From JBBRLA01 sp038231615 (GTDB lineage: Bacteria > Myxococcota_A > Polyangia > Palsa-1104 > JAEUJZ01): a stretch of 19,851 nucleotides of DNA. Numbering within the stretch: position 1 is the first letter of the stretch; each line of letters opens with the position of its first letter. Location: NCBI GenBank assembly GCA_038231615.1, contig JBBRLA010000073.1:1-19851 (forward strand), in the 5' to 3' direction. Position numbers and translations under genes: made by a program. Under the pieces are notes generated by a model. That model did no database searches. It was not told the origin of the DNA and saw only the letters and a list, made by a program, of their open reading frames with translations. This document shows positions 7,346 to 14,417 of the stretch, in pieces.

Positions 7346-9580
7346 CTAGCCTCCCCCCCCGGTCCCAAAGAGGAACTGGGTGAGGGCAGCGGGGTCGGTC
7401 ACCGGCGCGGAGCAGGTCTGGCCACGGCACACGTAGGCCGCGGCTTGCCCATTCACCAGGCCCTTGCCGGCGACCCGTTCGGAAAGGCCCGCGGGCATCG
7501 CCTGCGCGGGCGACACGGACAGGATGAAGCCATCGGGCAGGTAGACAGCGTCCGCGGCCCGGCGCAGGGCGGCGGCGGCAGCGTCATGGGGGGCCACGAT
7601 AACCACCAGGGTCAGCCCGTGCTGATACAGGTCGATGGCGGCGCAGAGGCTGGACAAGCCGAAGGGGTTGCGCAGGGCCTGATCGCCGTGGCGCAGGAGG
7701 GCCTGCTCCGCCACCTGCCGGTAGTGTCCGCATCGCGCGGTACCGAACAGCTCGGAGAGGCGCAAGAGGTTGAGGCATGCCACGCTCATCCCCGAGGGAA
7801 TGGCGCTGTCGCGGAGGCTGGTGGGCCGCACCGGCAGGATCGGGAGGGTCTCGTCGCCGAAGGTACGCACATCCGCCCCGTCATTGGAGGCAGGGGAGAT
7901 AGGCGCCGCGGCCCCGTCACCGGGGCCACCCGGACGAGCTGCCCCGGGCACACCCGGCGTGAGATAGAAGGCGTGAGTCGCCTGGTCATAAAAGTCGGCG
8001 AGCACCGCGTCCATCAGCCGCTTCGCCTCTTCGAGATAATGCAGCTCCCCGGTGGCGCCAGCCAGGTGGATGAGTCCCTCGGCGAGGAAGGCGTGGTCGT
8101 CCAGAGTCGCCGGCAACCGGGCGCCGTTTTTTTTGCCTTCTCCCTGGCCTGGCCCTGGCCCTTCTGTGAACACGCGCAGGAGCCTCCCTTTGGGATCGCG
8201 AAGCCTGGCCAGCAGGAAATCCGCCGTTCGCCGGGCCGAGGCCAGAATCGCTGGCTCCCCGAGGACCCTGCCGGCCTCGGACAGGCCGGTGATGGCCAGG
8301 CCGTTCCAGCCGGTGAGGACCTTGTCGTCCGTCGCCGGGGGCACGCGGCGACGCCTCTCGGCGAAGAGCTTGCCTCGCGCTAAGCAGAGGAGCTGCTCCT
8401 CGGCAGGGTCGCGGGGGGTGTCGATCACATGAAGAATGCTGGCGCCCTTGGGCCCGTGACCGTGGGGGTCGTGCCAGTTGCCTCCGACGCGCACGTCGTA
8501 GCAGCGCATGAGCACCGCGGCCTCCTCGGGGGTGCACAGGGACTTTACCTGGGCCGGGGTGAAGACGAAGTATTTTCCCTCGACCCCCTCGCTGTCGGCG
8601 TCCTGCGCCGTGTAGAGGCCCCCGCTTGGGTCGCGCATCTCGCGCTCGATCCAACCGTGGGTCTCGCGGATCACCTGGGCGTGGCGACGCGCTTCCTCCG
8701 GGCGGCCGGCGGCGGTGGCGATCTGGTGGCCTTCGGCGTAAAGGCGCAGGAGTTGACCGTTGTCGTAGAGCATCTTTTCAAAATGAGGTACCAGCCAGTG
8801 ATCGTCGGTAGAGTAGCGGGCGAAGCCGCCGCCAAGCTGGTCGTAGATGCCGCCCGCAGCCATTCTGGAAAGGGTCAGCAGCACCGGCGCGGCGGCCCCG
8901 GCCTCGCGGCTGCGGGCGAAGGCGCGGAGCTGCAGTTCCAGGGAGGAGGGGTTGGGGAACTTGGGGGAACCGGCAAAGCCGCCCTCGTGGGGGTCCATGC
9001 GCACGGCCAGCTTGCCGGCGGCGCGTTCGGCGAAGTCGTCGGGAAGTTGTTCCTCGATCTCCTGGCCTTGCCCGCTGGACTCCAGCTTGCCGAGGTTCTC
9101 GATGACCTTCCGTCCCTGCTCGACTACCTCGTCGCGGCGGGACTTGTAAGCCTCGGACAGCGCCTCCAGCACCCGGCGGAACGAGGGGCGGCCGAAGTTG
9201 TCCCGGGGCGGAAAGTAGGTGCCACCGAAGAAGGGTTCGCCGGCCGGGGTCAGGAACACGGTTAGTGGCCAGCCGCCGTGCTCGCCGAAGATCTGCAGGG
9301 CGTGCTGGTAGATCTGGTCGACGTCGGGGTGCTCCTCGCGGTCGACCTTGATGTTGACGTAGGCGCGGTTCATCAGGGCTGCGGTGTCTTCGTCCTCGAA
9401 GGACTCGTGGGCCATGACGTGGCACCAGTGACAGGCGGAGTAGCCGATCGACAGGAGAATGGGGCGGTCCTTTTGCCTGGCGAGGTCGAAGGCCTCCTGC
9501 CCCCAGGGGAACCAGTCGACGGGGTTGTCGGCGTGCTGGCGCAAGTAGGGACTGGTCTCGTTCGACAGGCGGTTCGGCAC
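7346..9580 (-). CDS. DUF255 (YyaL/SSP411-type) thioredoxin-domain protein
   Basis: This 744-residue protein matches the DUF255/YyaL family (human SPATA20 relatives). It has an N-terminal thioredoxin-like domain followed by an alpha/alpha-barrel domain of the type seen in sugar epimerases and unsaturated-glucuronyl hydrolases. Family hallmarks are NRLSNETSPYLRQHADNPVDW, the CxxC pair Cys50-His-Trp-Cys53 in SACHWCHVM, GGWPLTVFLTP, GGTYFPP, SIPSG-like DSAIPSGMSVA (Met where Asn is usual) and AYVCRGQTCSAP near the end. The open frame runs up to 10060, but the conserved protein begins at GTG 9580, which has GGAGG five nt upstream; the extra 160 codons are low-complexity shadow. It is the first gene of a pair with the GT4 gene. 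A T8 run on the plus strand (8127-8134) gives an A8 run in its mRNA. Biochemical function of the family is poorly known. Confidence 0.95.
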   Translation of the reverse strand: MPNRLSNETSPYLRQHADNPVDWFPWGQEAFDLARQKDRPILLSIGYSACHWCHVMAHESFEDEDTAALMNRAYVNIKVDREEHPDVDQIYQHALQIFGEHGGWPLTVFLTPAGEPFFGGTYFPPRDNFGRPSFRRVLEALSEAYKSRRDEVVEQGRKVIENLGKLESSGQGQEIEEQLPDDFAERAAGKLAVRMDPHEGGFAGSPKFPNPSSLELQLRAFARSREAGAAAPVLLTLSRMAAGGIYDQLGGGFARYSTDDHWLVPHFEKMLYDNGQLLRLYAEGHQIATAAGRPEEARRHAQVIRETHGWIEREMRDPSGGLYTAQDADSEGVEGKYFVFTPAQVKSLCTPEEAAVLMRCYDVRVGGNWHDPHGHGPKGASILHVIDTPRDPAEEQLLCLARGKLFAERRRRVPPATDDKVLTGWNGLAITGLSEAGRVLGEPAILASARRTADFLLARLRDPKGRLLRVFTEGPGPGQGEGKKNGARLPATLDDHAFLAEGLIHLAGATGELHYLEEAKRLMDAVLADFYDQATHAFYLTPGVPGAARPGGPGDGAAAPISPASNDGADVRTFGDETLPILPVRPTSLRDSAIPSGMSVACLNLLRLSELFGTARCGHYRQVAEQALLRHGDQALRNPFGLSSLCAAIDLYQHGLTLVVIVAPHDAAAAALRRAADAVYLPDGFILSVSPAQAMPAGLSERVAGKGLVNGQAAAYVCRGQTCSAPVTDPAALTQFLFGTGGGG
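8127..8134 (-). other. A8 homopolymer inside the DUF255 gene (candidate slippery site)
   Basis: In the coding strand the zero-frame codons are GGC AAA AAA AAC GGC, which include the heptamer A-AAA-AAC in the phasing known from minus-one frameshift sites. Slippage to the minus-one frame would run about 50 codons before a stop near 7986. The run falls in a loop of the barrel domain. No stimulatory stem was established. Confidence 0.3.
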
Positions 9581-9585
9581 GGGAT

Positions 9586-9590
9586 CCTCC
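9586..9590 (-). promoter_or_regulatory. Ribosome binding site deciding the DUF255 start
   Basis: GGAGG on the minus strand sits five nt before GTG 9580. This supports the internal start over the longer open frame that begins at 10060. Confidence 0.8.
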
Positions 9591-9596
9591 GGGGAG

Positions 9597-9625
9597 GTTA
9601 TGACCCGCGTGGCCCGGCGGGTCAA
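9597..9625 (-). promoter_or_regulatory. Predicted sigma70-type promoter for the DUF255-GT4 pair, with embedded operator
   Basis: On the minus strand TTGACC (9625-9620) and CATAAC (9602-9597) are separated by 17 nt. A perfect 8-bp inverted repeat, TGACCCGC at 9601-9608 and GCGGGTCA at 9617-9624 with an 8-nt spacer, lies across the spacer and both hexamers. A start about 7 nt after the -10 would fall at the Shine-Dalgarno, giving a leader of about 10 nt. The repeat could be a repressor or activator operator. Confidence 0.5.
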
Positions 9626-9629
9626 CCGG

Positions 9630-9701
9630 TAGCGCGCAGCGAAGTGGGGCGCCGTGCCATCGATCGATCGGTCAGCGCGCAGCGAAGTAGGGCCGTTCAT
9701 C
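9630..9701 (+). repeat. Intergenic tandem repeat, two units, 42-43 bp apart
   Basis: AGCGCGCAGCGAAGTGGGGC at 9631-9650 recurs at 9674-9693 with one change. Both copies continue into a GCCGT then CATC ending, and CATCGATCGATCGG lies between them. They belong with the copies at 13054-13117, 15290-15332 and 12292-12314 by the shared AGCGAAG core and GCCGTT-CATC end. They lie just upstream of the DUF255 promoter. Confidence 0.8.
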
Positions 9702-9753
9702 GCAGCTGTCGGGACCGAGAAACCCGCGGGTGGCACGGACTTCGGGACGAAGA

Positions 9754-9771
9754 AGGTCAGGAAACTGACCT
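9754..9771 (-). terminator. Hairpin after the transglutaminase gene, possible terminator
   Basis: A 7-bp perfect stem (AGGTCAG and CTGACCT) with a TTTC loop lies about 20 nt past the stop codon of the transglutaminase-like gene on the minus strand. It is followed by TCTTCGT, which is only weakly T-rich. A second small stem (CTTCG/CGAAG, 9740-9752) directly adjoins it. On the plus strand the loop is GAAA. Termination is plausible but not strong. Confidence 0.35.
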
Positions 9772-9791
9772 CGTATGGAGGGCAGGAACGG

Positions 9792-11726
9792 TCAGTGGGC
9801 GCGGGACTTGCCCGAGCTGCTGCCGCGGCGGCTCTCGTCGCCGCGCACCCTGGTGAGGATTCGGTGATCGCCGAAGGGGGCCTCGGCGGGAACCTCCACC
9901 TCGGCGGTGTAGCTGCCGTCGGCGGCGGTGGTGGTGCGCCCGAGCGGGAGCGGGCCCTTGGGGGTGTCGAGAAAGATGGCCACCTCCAGCCCGCCTGAAG
10001 GGCCGCTTCGGGCCTGCACCTGTCCGCGCACTCGCACGGTCGCGCCCCGGTAGAGGCCATGGCCGATCAGCCCGGGGACGGCAGGCTCCGGGGCCACCCC
10101 AACGGTCACGCTGGTGGGGATGAGCGGTTGCGCTGGTGGGTCCAGCCGGGGATCGGGCAGCCCGATGAGGCCACTGTCCTCGACAGGCGCCGCCGCGGAA
10201 CGCTCGGGGGCGGTGGCGTTCTCGACGGGGCTGTCGGTGTCGCTGCTGCCCGATCCGGTCCCGGGGCGGACGTCGCGGTCCTGGCCCCGGTTCCCTCCCT
10301 GGCCGGGACCTGATCCGGGGCCTGCCGGGTTCCCCCCCGGTCTGGCGGGCCCATCGCTACCGATGCCCCCGCCGGTACCCTGCCCACCCCTTGCGGGGCC
10401 GCCCGGTGACGCGCCGGGCTCACCGGCCCGCTCGGGCCCCCGGGCCACCTTGGGCGGCAGGCCCAGAACCTTGCGCGGGGTGGTGTTGCGGAAGGCCTCG
10501 GGGCGCGGCAGCGGGTCGCCCCCCTTCTCGCGGTAGGTGACCTTGTTGTCGGTGCCGAAGAGCCGCTGCTCCATCGGGGCCCCGCCCAGGTTGATGCGCC
10601 GCCAGTAGCCCCGGTCCCGATCGGGGACGTAGACCTCGACGAAGACGTGCAGCTCATTCTCCACGTAGCGGGTGGGGATGCCGGCAAAAAGGGCGGTGAT
10701 GGTGAAGGCGTAGGCCCGGTGGCGGCAGGCGCCCCGCTGAGAGAGGGCCAGGTCCAGGTAGGTCGAGCCGCTGTGGCCGAAAAGCGGCCCCTGCTCGAAG
10801 GCGCGGAAGTAGTCCACCAGACGCGAGAGGGTGGCCTGGTAGTCGTCATCGCGGTGCGCGGCCACTCCGATGTGTTGGAGCACCTGCAGTGCGTGTCGCC
10901 GCACCCGCGCGGGCAGGCGAAAAAGCTGCGCCGCGGGCACGTCGCGCAGGCGCGGGAGCGGGGCCTCGGGTGGCAGCAGGGGGCCGGCGAAGTAGCGTTG
11001 CGCCGCGTCGACCAGATAGGTTACCCGGCGCCTACCCCAGACTGGGCTTGTGACGTAGAGGTTGTCGGCGACATCGCGGGAGAAGCGCAGCGGCGCTGGC
11101 GGGTTGGACTGGAACGAGAGCAGCCGCACTCCGGCGGCGGGGGAGGGCAGGGGCACCGGCCGCTCGGCGGCGAATTCGATCACTACGGAGCCGAAGAAGG
11201 GGTCGCGGCCTTCGGCCAGGCGCCCCGCCGAGACGGGGGCCAACAGCGACCGCGCCGGGTCGCGCAGGCGCAGCGTCTCGTCGTCGTTCACCGCGTCCAG
11301 GACGGTCATGCGCTTGAAGGGGAAGACGGCGGGGTTGAAGACCTCGTGGTACAGGTGCTCAAAAGGGGCCTCGGGCAGGGTGTCGCGATCCGGTCCGACG
11401 CGGGTGCGCCGGGTGGGCGGCGGATCGGCCCCGGGGGTCGCGCTGTCTTGGGAGAGGGGCTCCTTTTCGTCGGCGGACACCGGGTTGTAGATCGGCTCGT
11501 GCTCCCTGGGGGTCGCAGGGACCATGGGGGGTCGCAGGGGCCCGTCCTCGCTGAGCACCGCCTCGGGCAGGGACGAACTGGGTGCGTCCTCGCGGCGGCA
11601 GACGCCCCCTTCGCAGCGCAACTGGGGTACCGGCACCGGCTCGTGGAGCACCACCTCGGCCCCGCCCAGTCCGGCAAGGGGCAGCAGGGCGAGCAGCGCG
11701 ACCGGCACCGAGACTCGGATGAGCAT
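9792..11726 (-). CDS. Secreted transglutaminase-like protein
   Basis: A 644-residue protein with an N-terminal signal peptide (LIRVSVPVALLALLPLAGLGGA). Residues about 110-420 contain a transglutaminase-like papain-fold core: catalytic Cys334 in RGACRHRAYAF, His360 in ENELHVFVEVYVPD, and Asn379 in RRINLGG where Asp is commoner. Such bacterial domains act as periplasmic peptidases or cross-linking enzymes. Residues about 425-540 are a Gly/Pro-rich linker. Residues about 550-635 are a beta-sandwich-like domain (VRVRGQVQARSGPSGGLEVA, then DGSYTAEVEVPAEAPFGDHR). The chain stops soon after that domain with a polar tail and no membrane anchor. No clear Shine-Dalgarno precedes ATG 11726; it lies 23 nt after the Cache gene and may be translated by coupling. 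It is the last gene of the cupredoxin-Cache-transglutaminase unit. Confidence 0.88.
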   Translation of the reverse strand: MLIRVSVPVALLALLPLAGLGGAEVVLHEPVPVPQLRCEGGVCRREDAPSSSLPEAVLSEDGPLRPPMVPATPREHEPIYNPVSADEKEPLSQDSATPGADPPPTRRTRVGPDRDTLPEAPFEHLYHEVFNPAVFPFKRMTVLDAVNDDETLRLRDPARSLLAPVSAGRLAEGRDPFFGSVVIEFAAERPVPLPSPAAGVRLLSFQSNPPAPLRFSRDVADNLYVTSPVWGRRRVTYLVDAAQRYFAGPLLPPEAPLPRLRDVPAAQLFRLPARVRRHALQVLQHIGVAAHRDDDYQATLSRLVDYFRAFEQGPLFGHSGSTYLDLALSQRGACRHRAYAFTITALFAGIPTRYVENELHVFVEVYVPDRDRGYWRRINLGGAPMEQRLFGTDNKVTYREKGGDPLPRPEAFRNTTPRKVLGLPPKVARGPERAGEPGASPGGPARGGQGTGGGIGSDGPARPGGNPAGPGSGPGQGGNRGQDRDVRPGTGSGSSDTDSPVENATAPERSAAAPVEDSGLIGLPDPRLDPPAQPLIPTSVTVGVAPEPAVPGLIGHGLYRGATVRVRGQVQARSGPSGGLEVAIFLDTPKGPLPLGRTTTAADGSYTAEVEVPAEAPFGDHRILTRVRGDESRRGSSSGKSRAH

Positions 11727-11749
11727 GAAAGAGGATACGGGGGAAGGCG

Positions 11750-14368
11750 CTAGCGCGCCACCGGCGTGGCCTTGAGCGCCGCCTTGCCGTCCTTGACATA
11801 GACGTGGAAGCGCACCGCCTTGCAGTTGTGCTGGCGCAGGATCTGCTCGCGGCTCTGGCGCAGCTTCACCGCGAACTTCTCGAATGTCAGCCCCTCGACG
11901 GGCTCGTTGCAGCGCTGCTTGGTGACGATGAACTCCTGATAGGTCTTCTGGAAGGCCGCTTCCAGCTCCTCGTGGGTCTCGCGGGGCGTCTCTCTGGCCG
12001 GCGCTGCCACTTTTTGATCGGTGCGGTTAACCGCAGTGGTCTCCTCGAAGATGTTGCGCGCCGGGGTGGTGGGCCGCGGCGTGCCCCCCGCGCGCAGGGG
12101 CGGGGGCGGCGCGGAGCTGATTGGCCCGGTGGCCAGGGCCGCGCGCAGCACCGCCGGGGCTGGGCCGTGATACGACGCAGGAGAGGCCATCAGCGCCTGC
12201 TCGATCGCCGACTGCACCACGTTGGCGGGAATGTCCCGCACCGTTGGATGATCGATGCTGCTTTCCGTGCTGGGTGCACGTCGGCGAGGGTCGATAAACG
12301 GCGCTCCGCTTCGCGGCGCTTCGCGATCGATGGACCGCGGCGCCTGCGGCGCTTCGCGATCGATGGACCGCGGCACCTGCGGCGCTTCGCGATCGATGGA
12401 CCGCGGCACCTGCGGCGCTTCGCGGGACGCTGGCTCTGGGGGGCTCGGGGCCTCGCGCTCGCCCAGGCCCATCTCCTCCAGGGCGTCGTCATGAAGGGTC
12501 CGGGAGGAGTCGGTCAGCGTGTCGGTGAGCGCCGCTGAGAGTGGGGCGCGCGCGGCCCCGATTGGAGGGACATCCCGGGGCGGCGGCGGCGGGGCGCCGG
12601 GCCTGGCCGGGGCCTTGGCGTCCACTTGGAGGGTGCCGCTTGGGCTGAGTGGCGGGCGCTTCCGCGCGGCCCCAGGCATCGCCATCGGGGCAGAAGGCTC
12701 ACGGGCCGTCACCTGGGCGGGCTTGCGCTCCGGGCCCAGGTTTAGATCGGAGACGAAGCCGCCCGGACCTTCGCCGGGGCGCGGTTCGGGGGCCACGGCC
12801 ACGGCCAGGGCCCGCTGGGCCGCGGAGGCATAGGGCGAAACGAAGGGCTGCACCGGCATGGTGGCGGCGCTGGGCGACATTTCCTCCAGTCCGCTGGGGA
12901 GTCCGCTTTTCACTCCCACCGATGGGAAGTTCTTGGCCAAAGGCAGGTTGGAGGCGGTCCGCCGATCGACGGGGGCGGAAAGGACGCTGGCCCCGGCGCC
13001 GGGGTCCAGGAGGTCCGATTGCAGCAGCGCCGGTGCCTGGGCCGCCGTGTCGATGGCGCCCAGCAAAGCGGAGCGCCGTTCTCCGGTAGCGTGAAGCGAA
13101 GCGGAGCGCTGTTCATCGAAGACGGACGCCTGTGGCGGCGCCTGCTCGGGGGACGGGTCAAAGGAAGAGAGCCCGATCGCCGTGTCCGGCCCGCCGCTCA
13201 GGGTGTCTGCCTCCGGTGCGGAGACCTCGTCGGAGTCATCGGCGGCCCGCGGGCGCAGCGTGCGCACGCCCTGGTTGATCGCCAGGGCCAGTTCCCGCCA
13301 GAAGCCGCGGAACTGCCGATCCTGCACCTTCATCACACCCTTGCGGCCCAGGGTGCGCACCTCGGTCAAGAGCCGTGCGTAGGGCGTTTCGGCCTCGACG
13401 CGCAGGAAGATCAGTCCCAGGAGGAAGGCGAAGAAGGTCCCGGCCATCCCGATGCCCACGGCGATGAGCTGTTCCTGGCTCAGCGCCGAGGTGCCCAGGG
13501 TCTGAATCAGCCCCGTCATCAGCGCGTTGAGCGAGCTGCCCTCGGGCGCCGGTCCCAGAAGCGCCAGCGCCGCCCCTTGCGCCGCGGCCTCGCCGGGCAG
13601 GGAAGTCACCGCCGCCAGCTCGTCCCGCTGGTGGGTGAGCTGCGCCGACTCGACGTGGCCATCGCTCGTGCCGCGGTGCTCATTGGCCAGTTGACCCAGC
13701 TCGCCCTCGACGCCGCTGGCCAGTTCCTTCGACGTGGCCACCACCTTGCCGTTGCACAGGAAGACCGCGTCGACGCCCAGGGCGGTGTGGACCTGCTCGG
13801 CCAGCTCGTTGCCGACGCGCTGTCCCAGGATCACCGCGCCGACGTACTGGTCGCGGGCGGCGGAGATCACCGGCGCCGCCGCCATGCGATAAAGGATGCC
13901 CCGCTGATACCACAGGTCGTCCAGCCGGTAGCCGCGGATGGCATCCGCCACCAGGGGGTAGCCGTCGATGGCGTCGTTGTACACCTCCTCGTCCGCGCCA
14001 ACCCGACAGATCACCTTGCCCCGGGCGTCGGTCAGGATGATGAACGAGACCTTTAGGGAGTCCTTCAGCTTGCGCAGGTGCCGCTGCACCGTGTCGTGCA
14101 GGATGCCAAGCTCCGCCTCCCCGCGGCCCCGCTCCTCCAGGGAGCTTTGCACCACCGCGTCGGTGGCAAGCTGCGAGGCAATGTCGATCCAGCGACGGGC
14201 GCTGTTTTGAAGCAGGAAGTTGGCCGATCGCTGCGCCAGGTCCAGGCGGCTGGTAGCGGCGTCGCCCAGGGTGTGCTGCACCCGGCTTGGCGAGAGCAGG
14301 AAGAGCAGCACCAAGAGCCCCGTGACCACCGTCAGCACAAAGAGCCACAGCTTGGACAGCGACATCAT
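11750..14368 (-). CDS. Cache-type membrane sensor with long disordered region and C-terminal MXAN_5187-like module
   Basis: An 872-residue protein. Residues 5-24 form a membrane segment, and residues about 25-300 an extracytoplasmic region with Cache-like sensor features (VSFIILTDARGKVICRVG, DGYPLVADAIRGYRLDDLWY, YVGAVILGQRVG, VDAVFLCNGKVVATSKEL). A second membrane segment (LIAVGIGMAGTFFAFLLGLIFL) follows at about 303-325. Residues about 380-790 are Pro/Ala-rich and probably disordered, and carry two repeat blocks. The last 77 residues (LEAAFQKTYQEFIVTKQRC to VKDGKAALKATPV) look globular; from memory this is the module called the MXAN_5187 C-terminal domain in myxobacteria, of unknown function. 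No kinase, cyclase or methyl-accepting domain is present. ATG 14368 (or 14365) is preceded by GGAGGGG at 10 nt. It lies 49 nt after the cupredoxin gene. Confidence 0.88.
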   Translation of the reverse strand: MMSLSKLWLFVLTVVTGLLVLLFLLSPSRVQHTLGDAATSRLDLAQRSANFLLQNSARRWIDIASQLATDAVVQSSLEERGRGEAELGILHDTVQRHLRKLKDSLKVSFIILTDARGKVICRVGADEEVYNDAIDGYPLVADAIRGYRLDDLWYQRGILYRMAAAPVISAARDQYVGAVILGQRVGNELAEQVHTALGVDAVFLCNGKVVATSKELASGVEGELGQLANEHRGTSDGHVESAQLTHQRDELAAVTSLPGEAAAQGAALALLGPAPEGSSLNALMTGLIQTLGTSALSQEQLIAVGIGMAGTFFAFLLGLIFLRVEAETPYARLLTEVRTLGRKGVMKVQDRQFRGFWRELALAINQGVRTLRPRAADDSDEVSAPEADTLSGGPDTAIGLSSFDPSPEQAPPQASVFDEQRSASLHATGERRSALLGAIDTAAQAPALLQSDLLDPGAGASVLSAPVDRRTASNLPLAKNFPSVGVKSGLPSGLEEMSPSAATMPVQPFVSPYASAAQRALAVAVAPEPRPGEGPGGFVSDLNLGPERKPAQVTAREPSAPMAMPGAARKRPPLSPSGTLQVDAKAPARPGAPPPPPRDVPPIGAARAPLSAALTDTLTDSSRTLHDDALEEMGLGEREAPSPPEPASREAPQVPRSIDREAPQVPRSIDREAPQAPRSIDREAPRSGAPFIDPRRRAPSTESSIDHPTVRDIPANVVQSAIEQALMASPASYHGPAPAVLRAALATGPISSAPPPPLRAGGTPRPTTPARNIFEETTAVNRTDQKVAAPARETPRETHEELEAAFQKTYQEFIVTKQRCNEPVEGLTFEKFAVKLRQSREQILRQHNCKAVRFHVYVKDGKAALKATPVAR
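12292..12424 (-). repeat. 33-bp tandem repeat inside the Cache gene
   Basis: Three units (12315-12347, 12348-12380, 12381-12413) and a partial fourth (12414-12424) encode the 11-residue repeat SIDREAPQVPR in the disordered region. Units 2 and 3 are identical; unit 1 differs by one base. Directly attached at 12292-12314 is a copy of the second motif form, read on the minus strand as GCGAAGCGGAGCGCCGTTTA. The 33-bp unit shares 13- and 9-bp blocks with the repeat in the SIR2-TPR gene. Confidence 0.9.
13054..13117 (+). repeat. Second 33-bp-period repeat pair inside the Cache gene
   Basis: Two diverged units, 13054-13083 and 13087-13117, each carry AAGCGGAGCGC followed by C/TGTT. On the coding strand they give DEQRSASLHATG and ERRSALLG, an 11-residue period. 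The motif is the same as at 12292-12314 but inserted in the opposite orientation relative to the gene. Orientation given is that of the motif. Confidence 0.7.
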
Positions 14369-14417
14369 GGCGAAAGGACCCCTCCGGGTCGTCCCCGCTC
14401 ACCGGCCCGAAGCACTT

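Noticed and set aside
9722..9731. ACCCGCGGGT palindrome as a separate operator
   Set aside because: A 10-bp GC palindrome is easily produced by chance in this composition and is not placed at a promoter.
9581..10060. 160-codon N-terminal extension of the DUF255 frame
   Set aside because: It covers the intergenic repeats and part of the transglutaminase gene, and GTG 9580 has a strong ribosome site at the conserved protein start.
12315..12424. CRISPR-like array
   Set aside because: Units are contiguous 33-bp tandem repeats without spacers, in frame inside a coding region, with no cas genes.
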